Source of the DNA: Neorhizobium sp. NCHU2750
GTDB taxonomy: Bacteria; Pseudomonadota; Alphaproteobacteria; Rhizobiales; Rhizobiaceae
DNA length: 64,000 bases
Assembly: GCF_003597675.1 (NCBI RefSeq)
Contig: NZ_CP030830.1
Coordinates: forward strand, 310,001-374,000
Reading direction: 5' to 3'
Shown: positions 9,917 through 17,678 of the stretch, piece after piece
Numbering within the stretch: position 1 is the stretch's first letter
How the letters are laid out: each line of letters opens with the position of its first letter
The notes under the pieces: model-generated
Told to the model about the DNA's origin: nothing
Seen by the model: the letters and a program-made list of their open reading frames with translations, nothing else
The model's database searches: none
Position numbers and translations under genes: made by a program

Positions 9917-10172
9917 GACGCAGCGGCATCTCGATTGTCTGACCCGCCAGATAGCAGCGCGCGCCGGACGGCAGGCGATCACGGTGAAGGTCCGGAGCCG
10001 GGCGCGCCGTCGGTCCGGTCCCCGACTCTACCATCAGGAGCTTGCCGACCGCCTGGCCTTCGAACGGTGGCGCGAACTCGACACGCTCGCATCAAGGCTG
10101 GCGGTGCAAGAGCAGATCATCGACGCGCTCGAGCATTGCGGTGATGCACCTGTTTCGCCAGTGGCGAGATAG
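9861..10172 (+). CDS. Small basic conserved hypothetical protein
   Basis: A 103-residue protein starting MIDVRVPKPLAKAIG with GGACGGGGG as ribosome-binding site. It overlaps the end of the DUF7007-like gene by 56 bases in another frame. It is strongly basic in its first half (many Arg, RSRARRRSGPR) and has a helical second half (ERWRELDTLASRLAVQEQIID). The basic part suggests nucleic-acid binding, but I do not recognise the family. Confidence 0.55.
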   Translation: MIDVRVPKPLAKAIGARRETQRHLDCLTRQIAARAGRQAITVKVRSRARRRSGPRLYHQELADRLAFERWRELDTLASRLAVQEQIIDALEHCGDAPVSPVAR

Positions 10173-10566
10173 GCAGACCTCTAGCGGGCTTTGCATTCGG
10201 CGGAAGCTGTTCATCTTGCGGCCACGTCATCTCCCAGGATGGCTCGCTCGGCCATGTCGTCCCCCGTTAGCATGCATCTGACATCTGATCCGTGCCGGAC
10301 TGCCCTTCTTTTCGTTGCGGTCTGAACCGGCGGCCGGTCGTTTCAAGGCCGCTGGCGCGCCGCGGAGCGGCCGACCCAACCTCACTGCGCGAGGGCAGGC
10401 CCGCGGTCCCAAGCAGGTCAAAACCTGCTGGCCCGCAACCCTGCCCTGCTGGCTTAGTCGGATCGGACCTGTGAAGCCGCCCGTCCTTTGCCGATTCTGG
10501 TCGTCCGCATCGAAGGGCAGACCGGCACGGGCCGGAACCGCTTCGGCAGAAACGGAAGGAACAGAC
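10173..10566 (+). promoter_or_regulatory. Long hairpin-rich leader upstream of the 10567 gene
   Basis: A stretch of 394 bases without a convincing gene. It contains a perfect hairpin AGCAGGT-CAAA-ACCTGCT at 10412-10429 and several GC-rich inverted pieces (for example GGCGCGCCGCGG near 10355). The frame of the next gene runs open through part of it, but the only good ribosome site (GGAAGGA) is at its end. It may be a structured 5' untranslated region or a single-stranded-DNA promoter. Confidence 0.4.
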
Positions 10567-11154
10567 ATGGCCAAGCCCGCCAACCCCAATCGCTCCACCG
10601 CCAGATCGGCGCAGTCGCGCCGCGGCACCACACTCGAAATGGTCCGCCTCTCCTGCCCGGACGCCGTCCAGGCACTTAAGATCGCCGAAAGCTTCGGCAC
10701 CGCGGTCGTCGACAGCGATGGCATCCGCAGCCTGCATGAGCGGCTGATCGTCGAGACCGCCGACAGCCTCTCTGAAGGGCTAGGCGAAAAGGCCATGCAG
10801 ATCCATCTGCAAAGGATCGTCGGAGCCTTCGTCGGATCGGCTCACGGCGCCGGACGGTTCTACTCGCGGGCCGTCAGCGAGGCGCGCGACGCAACGGCCA
10901 AGGCATCGAATGATGCCCGCGACGAGGATCTCGACGGGCCGGTCGGCTACGATAGCGCCGCCCAGCGCAAGCGGGAATTTGCGGCCGACATGGGTGTCCA
11001 GTCCCACGCGCTGCGCATGGCAGCCGAGGGCGCCGTGGCAGCCTACGAACAGGTTGTCGGCGAGACCTGGAAGCCGTTCGACCGTCCGGTCGAGAACCCG
11101 GGCGCCTCGCTCGACCGCAAGGCAGCGGAGGCTCAGCTGGCTGCCTTCGGCTGA
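10567..11154 (+). CDS. Conserved hypothetical plasmid protein, helical
   Basis: A 195-residue protein starting MAKPANPNRSTARSAQ after a GGAAGGA ribosome site. The N-terminal 30 residues are basic and low-complexity; the remainder is predicted helical and Ala-rich with no cysteine pairs, membrane segments or known catalytic motif. It lies between the ParB/DUF7007 genes and ardC, in the same direction, in what looks like a block of separately led genes. I do not recognise a family with an assigned function. Confidence 0.65.
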   Translation: MAKPANPNRSTARSAQSRRGTTLEMVRLSCPDAVQALKIAESFGTAVVDSDGIRSLHERLIVETADSLSEGLGEKAMQIHLQRIVGAFVGSAHGAGRFYSRAVSEARDATAKASNDARDEDLDGPVGYDSAAQRKREFAADMGVQSHALRMAAEGAVAAYEQVVGETWKPFDRPVENPGASLDRKAAEAQLAAFG

Positions 11155-11238
11155 TCGGGTCCGCGGGGCGACAGCCCCGCATCCCATTTTTCAACTTCGA
11201 GGCTTGTATCCCGAGCCAGAGCACCGGAGAAATACGAT

Positions 11239-11423
11239 ATGCTTTTTTCCATCCAGCTCGTTTGCGTCGCGCTCTCGCTGATCTTCGCCGCCACCATGTC
11301 GGTCGATCATTTCCGGGCGCGCGCTTTCCTGAAATATCGCGATGGCATCGTCGCTATGCGATGTTCAGCTTCGTTGTCCTCACCTTTGTGATGTGTTTGC
11401 TGATCGCGATCACACGGCCCTAA
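11239..11423 (+). pseudogene. Small two-helix membrane protein, apparently frameshifted
   Basis: From ATG 11239 the frame encodes a hydrophobic N-terminal helix (MLFSIQLVCVALSLIFAATM) then FRARAFLKYRDGI, and stops at 11391 after 50 residues. In another frame, the same stretch continues as RRYAMFSFVVLTFVMCLLIA and ITRP to a stop at 11421-11423, giving a second membrane helix. Together they read as one small double-spanning protein of about 60 residues split by an indel near 11350. It could instead be a genuine 50-residue single-span protein. Confidence 0.45.
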
Positions 11424-11462
11424 TAATTCCGACTCCTAGCTTTCATACGCACAGACTTAAAA

Positions 11463-11486
11463 GGCTGACACCATCAGGTGTCGGCC
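11463..11486 (+). terminator. Hairpin terminator or attenuator before ardC
   Basis: GGCTGACACC (11463-11472), loop ATCA, GGTGTCGGCC (11477-11486): a 10-bp stem with one G-T pair, followed by CTTTGTC. It lies 40 bases after the small membrane-protein gene and 215 bases before ardC, so it either ends the former or forms part of the ardC leader. Confidence 0.5.
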
Positions 11487-11701
11487 CTTTGTCGGTTCAC
11501 CTCTGATGGAAAGAAAGGCAGGGCGCGCCGCTCGCGGCCTGTCCCGTTCAGCGGCCCTGCCGGAGCCGGGATGTCGATGCAACGGCTTTGCCGTCCTCCA
11601 CGCTGTTGCGGCCGTTCCGGTGCATCACCATCCGATCGGCCCCGGCTTTTGGCCTCCGTGACGGACCGCGAATGGCGCGGTCCTGGAAACGGAGAAAAGA
11701 T

Positions 11702-12628
11702 ATGGGAAAGAAACCGGAAGCGGATCGTACCGACATCTACACGAAGATCACGGATCGTATTGTCGAGGATCTCGAACGCGGCGTGCGTCCCTGGCTGAAG
11801 CCATGGAGCGCTGCCAATACGAATGGCCGGATCTCGCGGCCCTTGCGGCACAACGGACTGCCCTATTCTGGCATGAATGTGCTGCTCCTCTGGTCTGAGC
11901 AAATGTCGCGCGGCTTCGCCTTGCCGATGTGGATGACATTTCGACAGGCGCTCAAGCTGGGCGCGGCCGTACGCAAGGGCGAAACCGGCTCGACCGTGGT
12001 CTTCGCCAGCCGTTTCACCAAGTCCGATGCGGACGGGAATGGCGGCGAGATCGATCGAGAAATTCCGTTCCTGAAAGCGTACTCTGTATTCAATGTCGAG
12101 CAAATCGACGGATTGCCCGACAGCTACCATGCACCGGTGACCGAGGTGATCGATCCGGTCGAGCGGATCGAAAATGCCGACCGCTTCTTTGAGAATACCG
12201 GTGCCACGATCCGGCACGGCGGAAATCAGGCATACTATTCGCCCGTCACCGACCACATCCAGATGCCGCCATTCGAGGCGTTCCGTGATGCAGCCGGCTA
12301 CGCGGCTGTCCTCGCGCATGAGTCCACCCATTGGACGGCTTCCAAGGATCGCGTCGGGCGAGATCTCTCCCGCTATGCCAAGGACCGGACGGACCGCGCG
12401 CGCGAAGAGCTTATCGCCGAGCTCGGCAGTTGCTTCCTCTGCGCCGATCTCGGCATCGCCCCTGAGCTGGAGCCGAGGCCGGATCACGCGTCCTATTTGC
12501 AGTCGTGGTTATCGGTGCTTTCCAACGATCGGCGGGCGATCTTCCAGGCGGCCGCGCATGCGCAGCGGGCGGTGACGTTTCTGCATTCCCTTCAGCCGGC
12601 GGCGGATGAACTGAAGCATGCGGCATAA
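11702..12628 (+). CDS. ardC: ArdC-family antirestriction protein
   Basis: A 308-residue protein. The N-terminal half has the ArdC single-stranded-DNA-binding domain (TDIYTKITDRIVEDLERG, PWSAAN, GLPYSGMN, LWMTF-type core). The C-terminal half is a zincin-like domain with AHESTHWT as HExxH. ArdC proteins protect incoming plasmid DNA from restriction endonucleases during conjugation. ATG 11702 was chosen because GGAGAAAAGAT precedes it, although the frame is open upstream. The gene has a 280-base leader, consistent with separate regulation at entry into a recipient. Confidence 0.9.
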   Translation: MGKKPEADRTDIYTKITDRIVEDLERGVRPWLKPWSAANTNGRISRPLRHNGLPYSGMNVLLLWSEQMSRGFALPMWMTFRQALKLGAAVRKGETGSTVVFASRFTKSDADGNGGEIDREIPFLKAYSVFNVEQIDGLPDSYHAPVTEVIDPVERIENADRFFENTGATIRHGGNQAYYSPVTDHIQMPPFEAFRDAAGYAAVLAHESTHWTASKDRVGRDLSRYAKDRTDRAREELIAELGSCFLCADLGIAPELEPRPDHASYLQSWLSVLSNDRRAIFQAAAHAQRAVTFLHSLQPAADELKHAA

Positions 12629-13280
12629 GCCGGCATTCGCATGTTCGATCAGGTGCGGTCGTCACCATCGGCGGCGGCCCGCCGATCCGTGTCTTCCTGG
12701 TCCTTGAGACCTTGCGAGATGTCAGCGCCCAACCTTCCCCATATCGACGGCTTTTCGGGATCTGGCCTGGGCTTGCGGGATGGTTTTCGTTCAACGACGA
12801 ACGGTTTGGTCGGTTGGCGCATGCGGGTTCTGGATCCTCCTGGGCGACGAATCGCACACGACGATACCGCACAGAGTATCGGTGGCAATGCCCCTCTCCA
12901 GGGATATTGATAGGGGCATTCCGAGGCGGACATGTCTGTGCATGGTTCAGTTTGGGGCTGGTGAAATGCGGGTTCCATGGCGCCAATCCGACGCCAGCCA
13001 TTGTGGTGTTCCTTCAATCTTGTCCTGGGGCTCCATCTGCGGGCTCGATGGGGCATGTCTGACCGGAAACCGGCTGCGCCTCGATCGTCCTCCCGCAACG
13101 GCAGGTCTCGGATTTCTCACCCCGGCCGTCGAGCCGCCCTCCTCTCCCTCCAAGAAATCCGACCCCTGCCGCCTTCCACTGCGTTTCAGCCCTTTGGGTG
13201 CGGTCCGATCGTTCCCGGATCTTGTCGACAGCCATCGAGGTCGCACTGGAGCGGCCCGAAACAGCGAAAGGAACGCAAAA
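12629..13280 (+). promoter_or_regulatory. 652-base structured leader between ardC and the DUF736 gene
   Basis: No convincing gene is present. The region holds CGATAC/GTATCG (near 12862-12880), a perfect 9-bp inverted repeat AATGCCCCT (12887-12895) / AGGGGCATT (12912-12920), and one copy of a 49-base repeat (13047-13095) that recurs at 14927. A strong ribosome site (AAAGGAACG) precedes the DUF736 start. The length and inverted repeats are unusual for a simple promoter. Confidence 0.4.
13047..13095 (+). repeat. 49-base imperfect direct repeat, copy A
   Basis: Begins GATGGGGCATGTCTGACC and shares about 40 of 49 bases with 14927-14975. Both copies lie in leaders outside coding sequence, in the same orientation. 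The conserved core is ATGTCTGACCGGAAAC. Confidence 0.7.
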
Positions 13281-13589
13281 ATGGCTACCATCGGCACCTT
13301 CACCTGCGAAAAGAACGGCTTCACCGGCTCGATCCGCACCCTCGCCCTCAACGTCAAGGCTCGCATCACCCGCGTCGAAAATCCTTCGGAAAAAGGCCCG
13401 CAGTTCCGCGTCTACGCGGGAACGGTCGAACTCGGCGCCGCCTGGCAGAAGACTTCTGAGCAAGGCCGCGACTACCTCTCGGTCAAGCTCGACGATCCGA
13501 GCTTCCCGGCCCCGATCTACGCGACGCTCGCAGAGGTCGAAGGAGAGGATGGCCTTCAGCTCATCTGGTCCCGCCCGAACCGAGACTGA
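13281..13589 (+). CDS. DUF736 family protein
   Basis: A 102-residue protein starting [16 protein letters not shown], the hallmark of DUF736, with the family core [18 protein letters not shown] and [20 protein letters not shown]736 genes are widespread next to ardC and ParB-like genes on alpha-proteobacterial plasmids and integrative elements; their biochemical role is not established. The start has a clear AAAGGAACG ribosome site. A terminator hairpin follows at once. Confidence 0.88.
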   Translation: MATIGTFTCEKNGFTGSIRTLALNVKARITRVENPSEKGPQFRVYAGTVELGAAWQKTSEQGRDYLSVKLDDPSFPAPIYATLAEVEGEDGLQLIWSRPNRD

Positions 13590-13599
13590 TGTGGATCAC

Positions 13600-13624
13600 G
13601 AGGCTCCGCCACCGGCGGGGCCTC
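13600..13624 (+). terminator. Hairpin terminator after the DUF736 gene
   Basis: GAGGCTCCGCC (13600-13610), loop ACC, GGCGGGGCCTC (13614-13624): an 11-bp stem with one T-G pair, 10 bases after the stop codon. The downstream T-rich tail is short. Confidence 0.6.
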
Positions 13625-13649
13625 ATCCTCATTGAAGAAGACGTCGCGC

Positions 13650-14246
13650 TTATCGCGCGTCGAACCTGGCAAGCATCTTGCGCAATTGCGCATTCTGCTC
13701 CGTGAGCTTTTTTGCGAGTTGGCGTCGCAACTCAGCGACATCCGCATCGAGTTCAGCCATCTCGTCCAGGATCGATTTGGGGCCGGCTGCCAGCGCACGC
13801 CCAGCCTCATCGGCTTGGTTTTTAAAGTCCGCCGGTTCTGTGACCGGCGCAATCTTCTTGGCGCGCGTCGGCGCTGGCTCGCCCTCTACCTCGACAGGCT
13901 TGATCGGGGCATGGATCGGCTCGACAGGTGCGGGCGCTGCCGCGGTCACCACCACTTCGTTTGAAGCCTTGGGAACCTCTTCTGAAATTGCAGGTGTTGC
14001 CTCAGGGGGCTCGGACACAGGTTCCGGATCGGACGGTGGTTCGGGCGCAACGTCTCCTGCCGGCGCCGCGGGCGGCTCAACAGATTGCACGGTGTCAGGC
14101 GCCTCGGTCGCAGGATGTGCCTCTTCAACGTCCGGCTTGTACTCGAGAGCGATTGTCTTGATCGCGACGGCGGTGGACTCGTCGTTGCTTTCTGTCTTCG
14201 GCTTACGCGACACCAGGTCAGCCACAAATCTCCATGGTGTTCTCAT
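13650..14246 (-). CDS. Pro/Ala-rich protein with C-terminal leucine-heptad tail (SyrB-like group)
   Basis: About 198 residues from MRTPWRFVADLVSRKP. The middle is low-complexity Ala/Pro/Glu sequence and probably disordered. The end (ELRRQLAKKLTEQNAQLRKML) is a short coiled coil that closely resembles the tail of the next gene. An upstream in-frame ATG (14267) is possible; I chose 14246 because AAAGG lies just upstream. Regulatory or nucleoid-associated roles are suggested for similar rhizobial proteins, but this is inference. Confidence 0.6.
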   Translation of the reverse strand: MRTPWRFVADLVSRKPKTESNDESTAVAIKTIALEYKPDVEEAHPATEAPDTVQSVEPPAAPAGDVAPEPPSDPEPVSEPPEATPAISEEVPKASNEVVVTAAAPAPVEPIHAPIKPVEVEGEPAPTRAKKIAPVTEPADFKNQADEAGRALAAGPKSILDEMAELDADVAELRRQLAKKLTEQNAQLRKMLARFDAR

Positions 14247-14314
14247 CGCGCCAAACCTTTCAAGCATTGTGGCGGATCATTGCCACAGACATTTCAATAT
14301 CGAACGCATAATCA

Positions 14315-14345
14315 GCGGCGCCTCGCCTGTAGTGTGAGGCGCCGC
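14315..14345 (-). terminator. Perfect 10-bp hairpin downstream of the SyrB-like gene
   Basis: GCGGCGCCTC (14315-14324) and GAGGCGCCGC (14336-14345) pair perfectly around an 11-base loop, just past the SyrB-like stop at 14359 on the minus strand. No T tail is present, so it may act as an mRNA 3' stabiliser or weak terminator. Confidence 0.5.
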
Positions 14346-14358
14346 CGGAAGGCGGGTA

Positions 14359-14772
14359 TCAGGACTTGCCGAGACGTTTGCGCAGATCGGCATTTTCGGA
14401 TCGCAGCTTTTCGGAAAGCTCCTTGCGAAGCTGCTTGTTCTCTTCCTCCAGCTTGATCAGGTCGGCGATATCGTCAATCGCTTCGATCAAAGCGGCAGGG
14501 GGCGTCGCTGCAGTTTTGGCGCGCGGCGCGCGGGTGGCGGTCTTCTTCCGTTCGGCGGCAGCCTTTTCAGCCCTGACCGGAACGGTCTTGGAGCCGCGTT
14601 TCGCACGCGTCTTCTTGGCAGGCTTTTCGGCAGATGCAGCCGTAGTGTCGACCGGGCTGGCTTCAGCAGCGACAGGCTTCGGCGCACGTGGCTTGCGGGT
14701 CTTCTTCTCAACGGGGGCTGTGGCCGGTGCTACGGGCGTTGCAGCTGTCTCAATCGTGGTTTCGTCGGCCAT
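14359..14772 (-). CDS. SyrB-like basic regulator
   Basis: A 137-residue protein: Ala/Lys/Arg-rich, histone-H1-like N-terminal two thirds (KKTRKPRAPKPVAAEA, AKKTRAKRGSKTVPV) and a C-terminal heptad tail EEENKQLRKELSEKLRSENA ending in DLRKRLGKS. That tail closely resembles the end of rhizobial SyrB-type proteins (SyrB regulates syrM in Sinorhizobium). The usual SyrB middle segment is not obvious, so I infer kinship only for the tail. The 13650 gene downstream on the same strand carries a related tail, suggesting duplication. Confidence 0.65.
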   Translation of the reverse strand: MADETTIETAATPVAPATAPVEKKTRKPRAPKPVAAEASPVDTTAASAEKPAKKTRAKRGSKTVPVRAEKAAAERKKTATRAPRAKTAATPPAALIEAIDDIADLIKLEEENKQLRKELSEKLRSENADLRKRLGKS

Positions 14773-15196
14773 CAGTGTTCTCCTCTGTCAGGCGGACAAG
14801 CATTTGTTTCTCGGTAACTTAAAGTCAATGCAGCAAGCCCCAATTTCGGATCTAATCGGCGTCTGAAACATCGCCATGTCCGAATTCCTTTCATTGCGCA
14901 ACGAAGGGTCGGTCCAAGGCGAGCTTGATGGGGTATGTCTGACCGGAAACGGGTTTCGCCTTGCTCGTCCCTCCGAGGTTAGCCGCCACCACTGAGATGA
15001 CAGGAGCCGTCAGATCCAGACCGAACTTGAGGCGGCAGAGCCGCAACACGCGGCCGGAAAGTCTGAATTCGAGACGATGCTCAACTCAGAGCCGCCACGT
15101 TGAGGGTGGCATCTCGATCCACAGTCTAGCTTCGATCGAGCACCGACGATATATCTCTTATTGCATAGCGTTCACTCATGAAGTTAGGGCTCCGCA
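14773..15196. other. Intergenic stretch with repeat copy B, no gene seen
   Basis: These 424 bases separate the SyrB-like gene (minus) from the membrane-protein gene (plus). They hold the 14927-14975 repeat copy and probably the two divergent promoters. I see no supported coding sequence. Confidence 0.4.
14927..14975 (+). repeat. 49-base imperfect direct repeat, copy B
   Basis: Begins GATGGGGTATGTCTGACC and matches copy A at 13047-13095 at about 40 of 49 positions. Here no DUF736-like gene follows, so it looks like a relic or independent copy of the same leader element. Confidence 0.7.
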
Positions 15197-15652
15197 ATGG
15201 TGGCAGATGACGAGCGATTTATCTCATTCGCGGAATTTAAGCGTGGCCTATCTGAAGCACGTCGACCTTGGACCGCAGAGAGGATGGCGTACCAAAGATT
15301 CACCATGCTCTACTTGGTGCCAACATTCTTTTTGATCGCAACTCTCATCGTCATCGTTGGTGGCATCGCGAAGTGGCCTGGCCTCGACAGCCTGGGCAAA
15401 ATAATTGCTGCCGCGACCCTGACTTATCTGGCAGGCATTATCGCCTTTGTCCTTGCCCGCATCGATCGGGGACACGGATTTGGCGTCTTGCTCGGTCGGA
15501 TCATATGGCCTTTGCCTATCTTCTCAGATGTGAAGAAGAGACTCAGGACCCAGGCCGAATTCAGGATGAACGCCGACCCGAGAGAACTTTATGAGCATGA
15601 ACGTGCCCGCTACGAGCGTTTTGCAAAAAGGATGGGCGCAAAACGACATTGA
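15197..15652 (+). CDS. Hypothetical two-span membrane protein
   Basis: A 151-residue protein with two hydrophobic helices (LYLVPTFFLIATLIVIVGG near residues 38-56 and IIAAATLTYLAGIIAFVLA near 68-86) flanked by charged cytoplasmic ends; the last 50 residues are basic and helical (RELYEHERARYERFAKRM). Base composition is slightly less GC-rich than its neighbours. No family recognised. Confidence 0.55.
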   Translation: MVADDERFISFAEFKRGLSEARRPWTAERMAYQRFTMLYLVPTFFLIATLIVIVGGIAKWPGLDSLGKIIAAATLTYLAGIIAFVLARIDRGHGFGVLLGRIIWPLPIFSDVKKRLRTQAEFRMNADPRELYEHERARYERFAKRMGAKRH

Positions 15653-15752
15653 ATTTTCAGTGGGGATTGGTTGGCTACGCATTCGCATAGCACGGTCTGA
15701 AATGACCAAATTGAAACACTAGTTGCCATTCGTTAAAGTGATCCTAGTCGCA

Positions 15753-16010
15753 CTAACGTTGGGTGCGCAAAACTGTCCCATAACCCTTGCCACGTTTCTG
15801 ACGAAGCAGATCGAGGAAGAGGATCACTGCATCCTTCTCTCGTTCGAAATGATGGGTCATCATCTGTCCCTTCGTCCCAATCCTTCCCCAGCGGCGCGTC
15901 AGGCACGCTTCACCAAATAGGTTCGGCTCGATGGACATCGCATAGAAACGGGCCATATTCCGGCTGGCGTCGGTTCGCTCGATATAGAGTTGGTAGCGCT
16001 GGCTGATCAT
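15753..16010 (-). CDS. WGR-domain protein
   Basis: An 85-residue protein from MISQRYQLYIERTDASRN. It is essentially a single WGR domain: Tyr-rich N-terminal strands, then RRWGRIGTKGQ containing the name-giving Trp-Gly-Arg, and a helical FEREKDAVILFLDLL segment. WGR domains occur in PARPs and in bacterial DNA-associated proteins, where they bind DNA ends or nucleic acids. An in-frame ATG 36 bases upstream exists, but sequence similarity to the domain begins at this start. It is an orphan here, next to the traG relic. Confidence 0.75.
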   Translation of the reverse strand: MISQRYQLYIERTDASRNMARFYAMSIEPNLFGEACLTRRWGRIGTKGQMMTHHFEREKDAVILFLDLLRQKRGKGYGTVLRTQR

Positions 16011-16136
16011 GGCGACAGAATCGCGCGCCAGGTTTCTCCCGTCCAATGACTGTTTTGAATCGGTGGCAGGTCAGCGATTCATTTTCGTGAATAATCCTTC
16101 GAAGGCGTTCGGATGGTCATTCGTCGGCGTACCGCT

Positions 16137-16322
16137 CTTGCCGAGACTTGCCTCCTCCTCGGCTAAGAACAGTGCCCGGCCCTTCGTCGCGCCATCGCGA
16201 TCATAGATTGCGTTGAATTCGAGCCCGCGATGCCGCGGGGCAAGCGGGGATGCGTCTCCAACGTCTTCGGGTCGGTCTTGCCGACGGCTATGTCGTTGTT
16301 CGAAAAGCTTGAGATTGACACA
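16137..16322 (-). pseudogene. Decayed fragment of traG
   Basis: Two overlapping minus-strand frames reproduce parts of the intact TraG at 32511-34427. One frame gives SSFSNNDIAVGKTD then PKTLETHPRLPRG (Tra[15 protein letters not shown] and [13 protein letters not shown]). The other gives FNAIYDRDGATKGRALFL (Tra[19 protein letters not shown]). An 18-base in-frame loss after GKTD and at least one frameshift separate it from the parent. Only about 60 codons around Walker B remain, so it is non-functional. Confidence 0.8.
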
Positions 16323-16447
16323 CTGTATCCGCTTACACTCCGATCGCTGCACCAACGCCATCCCAAAGCCTAGCAGGGTCCATGTCGTGTCATCGGCGTT
16401 AAAATACTGCGCCATCAATTGAGGAACAACGCCTTTGGCTATGGCTT

Positions 16448-17404
16448 CTACGGATCGACTACGAAGCTGAGCTTGGAGAAGAGTTCCGGATGCTGGTGGC
16501 GGGTTCTGAGCAACTGGCTATCGAAAACCTGGCGGGCGCCCTGCTGGATCAAGTCGGTCAGGGCGCCGAGTTCGTATTGTCTCGTGGCCAGTGTGATCCT
16601 GCGCGAAATGGCAGACTTCTCAATGGGCCTGATATTGACCTGATGGCGTTCAGGCGTTTCTCGCAAAAGCAGCAAGGATGGCACCAGAGCCCATCCAAAT
16701 CCATGAGCCACCGTCATCAATACGGAATCAAGAATGTCGAATGTGGCTGTCGGCGTCGCGTCTATCTTGAGGCGGGACAGATAGGCAGCAACCAGCCGGC
16801 CGAAACCGGAATCGCGGTTTGCGCCCACCATCGGCACGCCCGCGGCCAGCTCACCGAGCGACAAATGGCTGAGTAGCGGCGGCGTGATTAGAACGACGGA
16901 TTCTGTTAGCAGGTTGAACTTCGTCGCACCATCACGCCGCTCGTCATCGTCAAGCACGATGAGTGCCGAGAGTTCCCTGGCATAAAAACGTTCCCACAGT
17001 TCGGCATTGCTGCCGCTGGCAACCGTCCAGGAGCGCGAGTTTGCGGCAAGTTGCTCGATGAGATTTGTGGCAAACCACGTACCCAAAGTTTCGATAACGC
17101 CGATGCTGAGATGGGCATGCTTTACCCGGCCTTTGGTTCTCAATTCCTGATTTATACCTGTGGCGTCCTGCAGTAGCTGCTGCCCTCGGCTAAAAAGTTG
17201 TGTCCCTAGAACCGTTGTCTTGAGGGGGCGAAACGAGCGGTCGAACAGCGTGACGCCCATCCGCTTTTCCATGCGACGGATCAGATGTGAAACGGCAGAT
17301 TCCGTCAAGCCCAGCCGTCGCGCGGCCTCCGTCATACTGCCGGTCTCGCAGACTGCTATGAAAGCATCCAGATCGGCCAAGTCAAAGTCGCGTGTCGTCT
17401 GCAT
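16448..17404 (-). CDS. LysR-family regulator of the adjacent ureohydrolase/ABC operon
   Basis: A 318-residue LysR protein from MQTTRDFDLADLDAFIAVCE. The helix-turn-helix (SMTEAARRLGLTESAVSHLI) is followed by a typical effector-binding domain. The frame is open 22 codons further upstream, but family alignment supports ATG 17404. It is divergent from the operon that starts at 17679, the usual LysR arrangement; the 274-base gap should hold the shared operator. It belongs to a different LysR branch from the two related regulators at 22867 and 31225. Confidence 0.85.
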   Translation of the reverse strand: MQTTRDFDLADLDAFIAVCETGSMTEAARRLGLTESAVSHLIRRMEKRMGVTLFDRSFRPLKTTVLGTQLFSRGQQLLQDATGINQELRTKGRVKHAHLSIGVIETLGTWFATNLIEQLAANSRSWTVASGSNAELWERFYARELSALIVLDDDERRDGATKFNLLTESVVLITPPLLSHLSLGELAAGVPMVGANRDSGFGRLVAAYLSRLKIDATPTATFDILDSVLMTVAHGFGWALVPSLLLLRETPERHQVNIRPIEKSAISRRITLATRQYELGALTDLIQQGARQVFDSQLLRTRHQHPELFSKLSFVVDP

Positions 17405-17678
17405 TGAAATCGCATTCCAAAAAATAGGCAATTGCGGCCTGACTATGCAGCTACAATGAATTTTTTTCAAGGTTGACGGTTAGTTTGACCATCAAGCCAA
17501 GCCGGAGCTCCACGCCCCCGTGCACCGATCCGCCTCAAACACTCACGTTTTCATAGGCTTACTTTGAAGCGCCGTGGATGCTCACGCTAGTCATCAAGTA
17601 GAAATCGCTTAAATAACCTGATTGCAACGTGGCTCATTCTCCTCATGCTATCGCCAATATTGAGAAAAGGAGAATGCC

